A DNA stretch of 5,677 nucleotides from Hyphomicrobiales bacterium (GTDB lineage Bacteria > Pseudomonadota > Alphaproteobacteria > Rhizobiales > Beijerinckiaceae): NCBI GenBank assembly GCA_003164825.1, contig PLUH01000330.1:1-5677 (forward strand), given 5' to 3'. Position 1 is the first letter of the stretch. Every line of letters starts with the position of its first letter. Positions 1-5,060 of this stretch are shown here, piece by piece. Made by a program: the position numbers and the translations under genes. The notes beneath the pieces were generated by a model. That model was not told the DNA's origin. It saw only the letters and a list, made by a program, of their open reading frames with translations, and did no database searches.

Positions 1-261
1 GCCGACAATCTCGGCTCGCACAAAGGCAAGGCCGTGCGGAACGCGATCCGATCCGCCGGCGCCCGCCTCCTCTTCCTCCCCAAATATTCGCCCGACCTCA
101 ATCCGATCGAGCAGGTCTTCGCCAAACTGAAGACGCTCGTCCGAAAGGCCGAGCCAAGGACCTTCGACGCGGTTTCGGACGCCCTCAAAAACGCCCTCGC
201 TCAAGTCGCCCCGAGCGAGTGCGCAAACTATCTCAGGCACGCCGGTTACGCGTACACTTAA
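1..261 (+). CDS. IS630-family transposase, C-terminal fragment (5' end outside window)
   Basis: The frame is open from base 1 and stops at TAA 259-261, giving about 86 residues of a longer protein. It begins inside the DDE catalytic core: the DNLGSHK motif carries the second catalytic Asp (residue 2 of the fragment), and the PKYSPDLNPIEQVF motif carries the catalytic Glu (residue 37). The 34 residues between them match the DD34E arrangement of the IS630/Tc1-mariner superfamily. The enzyme cuts and joins the element's own ends at TA targets. An internal GTG at 34 is not a real start, because the conserved DNLGSHK motif lies upstream of it. It is convergent with the - strand genes to its right and unrelated to them. 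The C-terminus looks complete; whether the full element is active cannot be judged from this fragment. Confidence 0.93.
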   Translation, partial: ADNLGSHKGKAVRNAIRSAGARLLFLPKYSPDLNPIEQVFAKLKTLVRKAEPRTFDAVSDALKNALAQVAPSECANYLRHAGYAYT

Positions 262-286
262 ACGCCGAAGGCTCTAGGGCTGTCCC
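1..286 (+). mobile_element. Right part of an IS630-type insertion sequence, with proposed right end
   Basis: IS630-type elements usually end shortly after the transposase stop, in a terminal inverted repeat next to a TA target. Just after the TAA at 261 comes GGCTCTAGGGCTGTCCC (270-286). Read on the other strand it begins GGGACAGCCC, which looks like an IS630-type terminus. The left end is outside the window, so the repeat cannot be paired and the exact boundary is a guess. A TA lies at 275-276, but I cannot assign the target duplication. The transposase identity is firm; the boundary is weak. Confidence 0.45.
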
Positions 287-448
287 AGCGGGCGCAATCA
301 GTCGCGCCTCACCTTTGCAGCGCTTGGGCACGCTGTGCTACTGTGGTTTGGAATATAATCCCGCTGCTGCAGGCAGGCGCGCGAATCTGCGCAATGCTCT
401 CGCGACGGCGCTGTGCGCCTCGCCTGGCTGCGGCTCGCCGAAAACTGC

Positions 449-1262
449 TTAGCATCCGATTAAGTGCAGGTCGTTCAGTTCCATGGTCAGCCTTGCTTCG
501 GTCTGTACGCCAGCAATTCCATCCGCGACGATTCCGGCGTGCATCTGGAAACTCGTGACGGCTTGGCGCGTTTCGGGGCCGTAATCACCGTCGACGGTAA
601 CGCGGAAGCCGAGCATCTTGAGCGCCTGCTGAAGGCCGCCGATCGTGTGAACGTTCGGCGCGGTTTGTGCTGCTGAGGTGACGGGGGGTAATTTCGAACC
701 ATCGGGCGAAAGCAGACAGGTTTTTTGCTGCTTGCGCGGCTCCCACACATCCGGGAAATGGCCCTTGCGATACTTGTCATCGACCATCCGAGCGAATGCC
801 TCCATGAACGCCGGGTCGTCCGAGGGATCGTGATGGCCGCCTCCCGCAGGACCGAGATCGTGATGCGAGGCGATGCCCGGTCCGACGCCAGCGCGCGCAT
901 GACGAACAGGGATCTTCAGGTGATGGCAGAAATAAGCGGAGATGCGCGCCGCGGTCGCAAGCAAAGGCGTGCCAAAGCCGCGGCTCGCAAGTCCGCCGAT
1001 CTCGACACCGACGGAGCGCTGGTTGAAAGCGCAGGCATGCCAGGGCCTTGTCTGCAAGGTCAACCATTTGCGTCGCTTCGTTCCCATCCTCGCGAACGAC
1101 CAAGTGCGCCGTGACATTTGATCGGCTCATCGCGAACCATTCGATGGAACCTTCATAGCCGCCCTCGCAATCGTGCAACACTATGGGGTCAACGCGCGTG
1201 CCGCGACGGTTCGAGAAATTGGGGGAAGGGTTCCAGGGAAGCGTGGGAAGAAAGTCCGTCAT
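449..1262 (-). pseudogene. N-acetylmuramoyl-L-alanine amidase (amidase_2) with peptidoglycan-binding domain, split by a +1 frameshift
   Basis: Two overlapping reading frames together encode one endolysin-like protein. The first runs from ATG 1262 through VLHDCEGG and QMVDLADKA. The second continues with WHACAFNQRSVGVEIGG to TAA 449-451. Removing one base from the GGG run at 1043-1045 restores a single 271-codon frame (270 aa). In that product, His30, Glu87, His133 or His134, and Asp145 fit the zinc ligands and catalytic Glu of the amidase_2 (AmpD/T7-lysozyme-like) fold, which cleaves the MurNAc-L-Ala bond. Residues about 205-260 form a PG_binding_1 domain (GGLQQALKMLGF, DGDYGPETRQAV). There is no signal peptide, as in phage endolysins that depend on a holin. 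The start has only a poor Shine-Dalgarno; a GTG at 1334 in the same frame is less likely. No other lesion is visible, so the frameshift is recent, a sequencing error, or (less likely) programmed. Confidence 0.85.
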
Positions 1263-1393
1263 GAGAAAGTCCGAGTTGAGAATTGGAATTCCGCCCTTCG
1301 GCCGTGCGCCCAAATCTCTGCCCCACGAGCGCACCTGCGCGCTCGAATTTGAAGAGGCGGCTCATATCCGGTCTCGCCTGTTGCGGATCACTT

Positions 1394-1409
1394 CCAGGGC
1401 GATCCCTGG
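1394..1409 (-). other. Small perfect hairpin just after the glycosyltransferase gene
   Basis: CCAGGG (1394-1399) and CCCTGG (1404-1409) form a perfect 6-bp stem with a 4-nt loop, 8 nt beyond the glycosyltransferase stop codon. No T-tract follows on the - strand, so it is not a convincing intrinsic terminator. It could be an mRNA 3'-end or stabilising hairpin, or chance. The rest of the 155-nt gap (1263-1417) shows nothing clear. A 58-codon frame from ATG 1365 overlaps the amidase start and has no support. Confidence 0.3.
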
Positions 1410-1417
1410 CGCGTCTC

Positions 1418-2365
1418 TCAGGTTAGCGTGTTGACGTCCTCCTCGCGCGAGCGGAGGTAGCGGTCGAACGCGCGTTCAAGGTCGGGCTTGGCGCCCGAGA
1501 ATTCGAGCACGCCGTAGGTGTTGCGCTTGAGGTCGGTGGCTGGATCAAAACCGCTGTCGAGGAACATCGCCCAGCGCGACTGGTAGCCGCGGTCGCTCTT
1601 TCGCCCATGGAACGGGTGCTCGATCGTACCGTGGACAAAGCCGAGCTTGCCGTTGATCTCAGCCGCGGCGCGCCAGGACCACGCGGCGACAGAATTGTGA
1701 TAGCCTGCCGTGACGCTTGGCGGCAGGGACGCTTCATGAGCGCCGACCATGCCAAGAGCCATGTGGTGATCTCCCGACCCCATGCCGCCGAGCTCGAACA
1801 GCCCTCCGATCCGGTCCAACGCCCGGCGCTGAAAACCCCAGGCGAAGCCTGGATGGGGATAGTCGTACGGACCACCGTCCGACGCCCAGAAATTCGATCC
1901 GCCGGCGACGACTGGCTTGCCTGAATGCCAGACCGACGCGAAGCTGCGATGCACGCCGATATGTTCATCGTTGGGGCCGAGGTCATAGGCAACCGACCAT
2001 GGCTGGACAACGGGATAGAGATCAAGGGCGGCGAGCGCGGCGAGCGCCCATCCGGGCCGGCGGAAGATGACGTCGGCATCAAGGATGGCGATCTTTTCGG
2101 CGGCCGGAGGCAGGTGAGCAATCGCGATGTTGAGCAGGTTTTCCTTCGCCCAGGCCATCGTCGCTGCGCGCAAAGGCAAATGTGTGACCCGTGCGCCCAC
2201 AAGATCCGCGAGATCGTAGCCGCGGCTGCCGTAGGCGCATTCGGCGAGCGTTATACGGACGCTCGGCTCTTTCAGCCACTCGCCGACCGCCGCGCGCGCC
2301 AACGCAACTCGGCTTCTCCACTGCAACGGATTCGCCACGCAGGCGACGACGTAGAGCGTTTCCAT
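1418..2365 (-). CDS. Glycosyltransferase, GT-A fold, galactosyltransferase-like
   Basis: A 315-aa protein with no signal peptide or membrane span, so probably cytoplasmic. Residues 1-60 contain a Rossmann-like start (LYVVACVANP) and an RI-type strand. AILDADVIF carries the DxD motif (Asp96, Asp98), which binds Mn2+ and the nucleotide sugar in GT-A enzymes. PGFAWGFQRRALDRIGGLFE (172-191) followed by GSGDHH (196-201) is the acceptor-side pattern of galactosyltransferase-like families. A late HPFHGRKSDRGYQSR stretch (250-264) fits the H-x-HG...R-x-Y-x-x-R pattern I associate with bacterial and phage glycosyltransferases. The ATG at 2365 follows GGAG with a 5-nt spacer, which decides the start. 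Donor and acceptor cannot be read from the sequence. It lies between the secreted-protein gene and the amidase on the same strand, so cell-surface or wall-polymer modification is a reasonable inference. Confidence 0.85.
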   Translation of the reverse strand: METLYVVACVANPLQWRSRVALARAAVGEWLKEPSVRITLAECAYGSRGYDLADLVGARVTHLPLRAATMAWAKENLLNIAIAHLPPAAEKIAILDADVIFRRPGWALAALAALDLYPVVQPWSVAYDLGPNDEHIGVHRSFASVWHSGKPVVAGGSNFWASDGGPYDYPHPGFAWGFQRRALDRIGGLFELGGMGSGDHHMALGMVGAHEASLPPSVTAGYHNSVAAWSWRAAAEINGKLGFVHGTIEHPFHGRKSDRGYQSRWAMFLDSGFDPATDLKRNTYGVLEFSGAKPDLERAFDRYLRSREEDVNTLT

Positions 2366-2683
2366 AGAGTCTCCAGCGTGGTTTCAGGCGTCAGAGTACT
2401 GACAATCAGCAACCGTCTGTTGCCGATGACGTCATGTGCAGTAATATTCCGTAACGTTCGCGTCTCCGGGAAGGGGAAGCCGGCGAGCCAAATAGGGCGA
2501 ATCGCGTCGCCTCTCGAAGAAGCCCGGCGTGGGACATCCTGAGGACAAGCCATGAATCTGGCGGGTTGCATCTTTTCGCAGCGATCGTTTCTTCGGACCC
2601 ATACGCCGGCCGATCGCCCAAGTAGAAGTCTTCGCTCCTCAGCCGCCAGCGCCGCTCAATGCGTTCGTGCATCTGTCCCGCAG
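2366..2683 (-). other. 318-nt stretch before the glycosyltransferase gene: small palindromes, no certain gene
   Basis: No confidently coding frame is visible (a doubtful ORF is listed separately). It holds an interrupted palindrome GTCAG-N4-CTGAC at 2390-2403, ending 25 nt before the glycosyltransferase ATG. It also holds a 5-bp hairpin GCAAC-N5-GTTGC at 2409-2423 and a perfect 10-bp palindrome ATGACGTCAT at 2426-2435. The three lie within 46 nt upstream of the gene and could form an operator or leader structure. I could not find a convincing -35/-10 pair. Each element is short enough to arise by chance. Confidence 0.3.
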
Positions 2684-2687
2684 TCAC
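2406..2687 (-). CDS. Doubtful small ORF, 93 codons, GTGA-overlapped with the upstream secreted-protein gene
   Basis: A GTG at 2687 overlaps the TGA stop (2686-2684) of the secreted-protein gene in a 4-nt GTGA junction. The same junction joins the two membrane-protein genes upstream, and it is a common sign of translational coupling. The 93-residue product is hydrophilic and Arg-rich at the start (MHERIERRWRLRSEDFYLGD), with no recognised domain, signal peptide or membrane segment. Against it: third-position GC is lower than in the neighbours, several rare AGG/AGA arginine codons occur, and the second half looks random. An ATG at 2672 is an alternative start. It may be real only in its first half, or be noncoding. 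Confidence 0.25.
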   Translation of the reverse strand: MTAGQMHERIERRWRLRSEDFYLGDRPAYGSEETIAAKRCNPPDSWLVLRMSHAGLLREATRFALFGSPASPSRRRERYGILLHMTSSATDGC

Positions 2688-3070
2688 AGTTCGTTGCCGT
2701 CGCCGTCCAGCGCGCCGGTCTTGATGCCGACTATGAGTTTGATCAGCCGCTCGTTGACCGGGATCGGCGCACAGGCGAGCCCGCCACGAGTCCAGACGAT
2801 GATGCCGTCCTTGTCGCCCTCGTGGCTGAACAGGAGCGCGCCGTCACCTGGCGGCAGGCCGTCCGGAGTGCTCGGGCTACCGACATAGACGCCTTCGACG
2901 AAATGAAACTGCCCAACGGTAAGCTGGACGACATGCGTCTTCGCGTCGAACTCCGCCTTCAGCTTCGCCAAGGCCTTGCACTGGGCATGCGCGCCCTGTC
3001 CTTCCGCCGCAGGCGCGGCTCCTCCAAACGCAAGGGACGCGGCGAGAGCAATGGCGAGCGTGCGCAGCAT
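2684..3070 (-). CDS. Small secreted (periplasmic) protein of unknown function
   Basis: A 128-aa protein I do not recognise. Residues 1-22 form a typical Sec signal peptide: Arg3, a hydrophobic core (LAIALAASLAF), then AAPAA before Glu23, a likely signal peptidase I site. There is no lipobox Cys. The mature part of about 106 residues has two cysteines (31 and 100) that could form a disulphide. It is rich in short hydrophobic strands (HVVQLTVGQFHFVEGVYVG, DGIIVWTRGG, RLIKLIVGIKTG), suggesting a compact beta-rich domain, and ends in DGDGNEL. The start is certain: a perfect AAGGAGG (3076-3082) sits 5 nt before the ATG. The gene follows the two-span membrane protein by 35 nt and probably belongs to the same operon as the stator-like pair, so an extracytoplasmic partner of those proteins is plausible. 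Confidence 0.83.
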   Translation of the reverse strand: MLRTLAIALAASLAFGGAAPAAEGQGAHAQCKALAKLKAEFDAKTHVVQLTVGQFHFVEGVYVGSPSTPDGLPPGDGALLFSHEGDKDGIIVWTRGGLACAPIPVNERLIKLIVGIKTGALDGDGNEL

Positions 3071-3105
3071 GGGAACCTCCTTGAGACTGTGGGCCAGTTG
3101 GCCGC

Positions 3106-3618
3106 TTACTCACCGTCGCCCTTGTTCGGCAACGCGAAGGCGCTGTCATCGATCGCGTAGACAGGATCGGCGGATCGCTGCTTGGTCACACCTTGATGCC
3201 CAGTTTCTTTGGCCGCATGTTCGGCGCGCTTGACCAGCATCACCCGACCGCCATGTTCCTTGCGATCGCGCGCGTCCCGCAGCAATTTCTTCATCGCCTC
3301 GTCGATGGCGATCTCATAGGCGCGGGGCGGAGCATCCTCGACACGGAGCCATAGGTCAGCGCGCTTATCCTCATCATGAGCGACGAAGGCGATGAGCTCA
3401 GCCCGGTCAGGCAGCGCGGCGAGCGCGGCCATTCTCGGCAGACCGAGCATCGAATTGACTTCATATGGCGTGAGGCAACCGAGAGCGACCAAAAGCGCCG
3501 GCAGGGCGAGCTTTGCCGCCAAGGGCGCCGCAGCGGTGCGGAAGATCCATGCTGCAATGAGCACCAAACCGGCCAGCAAAAGTCCGAAGGAAAGTGCGAA
3601 TGCGTTGAAAAAGGTCAC
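3106..3618 (-). CDS. Two-span membrane protein with a cytoplasmic charged tail, unknown function
   Basis: A 170-aa protein starting at GTG 3618, in a 4-nt GTGA overlap with the stop of the upstream MotB/ExbD-like gene. This implies coupled translation and matched output. Two hydrophobic segments are clear (about residues 7-26, FALSFGLLLAGLVLIAAWIF, and 33-52). They are followed by a soluble domain of about 110 residues rich in charged residues (DEDKRADLWLRVEDAPP, EAMKKLLRDARDRKE). If the short N-terminus is inside, this tail is also cytoplasmic. No catalytic motif is recognised. The DLWLRVEDAPP stretch loosely echoes the DVDLWLVNP motif of the upstream protein, perhaps by chance. In a phage context a two-span protein upstream of an amidase could be a holin, but the long soluble tail is unlike most holins. 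A third subunit of the stator-like complex is the alternative. Confidence 0.8.
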   Translation of the reverse strand: MTFFNAFALSFGLLLAGLVLIAAWIFRTAAAPLAAKLALPALLVALGCLTPYEVNSMLGLPRMAALAALPDRAELIAFVAHDEDKRADLWLRVEDAPPRAYEIAIDEAMKKLLRDARDRKEHGGRVMLVKRAEHAAKETGHQGVTKQRSADPVYAIDDSAFALPNKGDGE

Positions 3619-4220
3619 TGCTTCGGCCCCCTGTAAGCGTCCGTGATCGCCTGAAGCGGCGGATCGGCGAGCGTGATCTTGCCGTCGCGGTCCATGTCAA
3701 AAGAAACGACGTTGACAGTCTCGCCGACGCGATCGAGAAACACGTCCTTGGCGAACATCATGCGAACCTCCGGGTTCAAACCGACGATTTCGACGTGAAC
3801 TTGGATGTCCTTCCTGCCTTTGGCGAGTTCACGATCCGAATAGAGGTTTACCCCAACGTCCCAATGACCCGGCTCGAAGCAGCGAACCGATGTCACTTCC
3901 TTGTTTGAGACCGCGCGAACGGTCGAGCCGTTAGCCAGCGTGATCAGCGAGGTTTGGAACCCGAGGCTGTCGTGATCGAGATCGGCGCAACCAACTTGTC
4001 GAGAGCCGTAGAAAATTGGCTTGCGTGACGGATTGACAAGCCAAAGGTCAACGTCCGAGTCGAGCATGACATCCCAATCGGCGCTAATCAGATATTCCGC
4101 CTTCGGCCTGATCCCGTCCGTCTTGGCATGGGTCGGCGCGACCGCCACGATGACGACCGAGACGATGCAGAGCAGAAGATCGGCGAGGCCAATCCAGATC
4201 GAGCTGCGGTCGCGCATCAT
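3615..4220 (-). CDS. MotB/TolR/ExbD-like single-span protein with DUF2135-like motif and EF-hand-like loop
   Basis: A 201-aa protein. A short N-terminus precedes one membrane segment (about residues 8-29) that begins IGLADLLLCIV. Asp14 sits where MotB, TolR and ExbD carry the essential ion-binding Asp near the start of their single helix. The outer part lacks the OmpA-like peptidoglycan-binding domain of MotB. Instead it contains DSDVDLWLVNP...FYG...GCADLDHDSLGF (54-88), resembling the D-x-DL-x-x-x-x-P...D pattern of DUF2135-type beta-sandwiches. Near its end DMDRDGKITLAD (175-186) fits a calcium-binding EF-hand or dockerin loop. Two cysteines (78, 113) could pair outside. ATG 4220 is chosen because GGGAG lies 5 nt upstream; longer in-frame starts would overlap the preceding gene. 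Its partner is the ExbB/MotA-like gene 85 nt upstream. Family assignment rests on topology and motif, not on a search. Confidence 0.78.
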   Translation of the reverse strand: MMRDRSSIWIGLADLLLCIVSVVIVAVAPTHAKTDGIRPKAEYLISADWDVMLDSDVDLWLVNPSRKPIFYGSRQVGCADLDHDSLGFQTSLITLANGSTVRAVSNKEVTSVRCFEPGHWDVGVNLYSDRELAKGRKDIQVHVEIVGLNPEVRMMFAKDVFLDRVGETVNVVSFDMDRDGKITLADPPLQAITDAYRGPKQ

Positions 4221-4251
4221 CCCGTCTCCCGATAGTCTGTCTCGAGACGGG
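4221..4251 (-). promoter_or_regulatory. Hairpin that covers the ribosome binding site of the MotB/ExbD-like gene
   Basis: On the - strand, CCCGTCTC (4251-4244) pairs perfectly with GAGACGGG (4228-4221) across a 15-nt loop. The downstream arm abuts the ATG at 4220, and it contains part of the Shine-Dalgarno GGGAG (4230-4226). Folding would hide the ribosome binding site. The start lies 85 nt after the stop of the ExbB/MotA-like gene. The loop side also holds a 10-bp palindrome GTCTCGAGAC (4239-4248), which offers an alternative fold or a protein-binding site. Confidence 0.5.
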
Positions 4252-4305
4252 CATTCTTCCGGAGGTTGCCTTGTGACGGGGGGCAGGGTGCGCGGACTTC
4301 GTCGC

Positions 4306-4785
4306 TCACCGCTGCGCCCTTCGGATCCCCGCCTCAAGGTTGAACGTCATTATGGCGATAAGGGCCGCTGCCGTCCCGCCGCTGGCCGTAGTGAAGAGCG
4401 ACGTTGCGAGCGCGGTGAAACTGGTCGCGCCTCCGGCGAGCGACTGGGCCTGCAGCGAGAGCCCTATCGCCGTGCCCACAAAGCCCGCCATGACGCAGAG
4501 GCGCTCGCTCAGATGGCCGAAGTCGGCTGGCGGCCATCGGCGATCAATAATCGGATCATTGCAGCGGTCACCAGTCTCTGATTTCTGATCGCCGACTTGC
4601 CACGCCTGCCATCCGAGCCATCCCGCCGTCCCCACGAACAGGGCGCCGATGACGCTGGTCATCATACTCATGTCGTTCGCCCAGATTGTCTGCGGCACGC
4701 CGTCGACCCAGGCGAAGAACGTCAAGCCCAGGCAGGCAAGGCAAATGACGAAATGCGACAGAAAGGTCAGGCGGATAATGGTCAT
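4306..4785 (-). CDS. Very small MotA/TolQ/ExbB-like proton-channel family membrane protein
   Basis: A 159-aa protein with four likely membrane segments: about residues 6-27, 41-62, 97-115 and 124-149. Segments 3 and 4 carry the family signature. GFVGTAIGLSLQ (101-112) corresponds to the G-x-x-GTxxG motif of TolQ/ExbB. ALATSLFTTASGG...TFN (125-149) matches the AL-x-TTA-x-G...N motif lining the ion path; Thr105 and Thr132/133 fit the conserved channel threonines. The 2+2 helix order with a loop between is MotA-like, but that loop has only about 35 residues, and the protein is much shorter than MotA (about 290) or ExbB/TolQ (about 230-245). The product probably forms an ion-driven ring around a dimer of the downstream MotB/ExbD-like protein. 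ATG 4785 is chosen because membrane segment 1 follows directly; its Shine-Dalgarno is poor. No promoter was found. A phage holin with chance similarity is the alternative. Confidence 0.78.
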   Translation of the reverse strand: MTIIRLTFLSHFVICLACLGLTFFAWVDGVPQTIWANDMSMMTSVIGALFVGTAGWLGWQAWQVGDQKSETGDRCNDPIIDRRWPPADFGHLSERLCVMAGFVGTAIGLSLQAQSLAGGATSFTALATSLFTTASGGTAAALIAIMTFNLEAGIRRAQR

Positions 4786-4898
4786 GACGCTGCGTCCGGT
4801 TCGAGCGAAAACACTTTCAGCGTTGCAAACGATTTCCGAGTAGGGCGGATCGGCTGGCGGAAGCCAAAGCGCGACATTGGCGAGCAATCGGACTTGCC

Positions 4899-5060
4899 AC
4901 TGGAGCCGACACCGGCCTACCCGCTCACCTTTGCGCCGATGGCGTGGCCCCAGGGGATCACCGGCAGGCCAGGCTCGAAAGTGTCGCCGGCGCCGCCCTA
5001 CCCGCTCACCCTTGCGCCGATGCTCTGGCCCCAGCTTTGCACTGGCAGGCCGGGCTCGAA
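4899..5060 (-). repeat. Two tandem 81-nt units: the fibre gene's C-terminal 20 codons, stop and following 18 nt, duplicated in frame
   Basis: Unit 1 (5060-4980) holds the last 20 codons of the fibre-like gene, its TAG and 18 nt beyond. Unit 2 (4979-4899) repeats this arrangement. The 63-nt coding-plus-stop parts match at 52 positions and the 18-nt linkers at 12. Both encode FEPGLPV-x2-WG-x2-IGA-(R/K)-VSG followed by TAG. Because 81 is divisible by 3, unit 2 is in frame after the first stop, joined by a six-codon GGAGDT linker. I see no third copy. Unit 2 has no start codon or ribosome binding site of its own. It is expressed only by readthrough of the TAG, or it is a relic. Confidence 0.88.

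Noticed and set aside
331..359. Promoter around the perfect TATAAT at 354-359 on the + strand
   Set aside because: No acceptable -35 hexamer lies 16-18 nt upstream, and no + strand gene follows. The 262-448 gap otherwise shows only the proposed IS end.
725..1114. 129-codon + strand frame opposite the amidase gene
   Set aside because: It lies entirely opposite the amidase domain on the other strand, is Arg-rich, and has no recognisable motif; an antisense shadow.
1394..1409. Intrinsic terminator after the glycosyltransferase gene
   Set aside because: The hairpin is real but only 6 bp and no T-tract follows on the transcribed strand, so I list it only as a hairpin.
1925..2542. 205-codon + strand frame opposite the glycosyltransferase start
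   Set aside because: Composition is that of an antisense shadow, while the - strand frame carries the DxD and GDHH motifs and a good ribosome binding site.
2552..3160. 202-codon + strand frame opposite the secreted-protein gene
   Set aside because: The - strand frame has a clear signal peptide and a perfect AAGGAGG; this longer frame has neither a motif nor a convincing start.
4899..5060. Template/variable repeat pair of a diversity-generating retroelement at the fibre gene's 3' end
   Set aside because: The differences between copies are not concentrated at adenines of one copy (C/T, G/A, C/G and others all occur), the repeat is short, and no reverse transcriptase is visible in the window.
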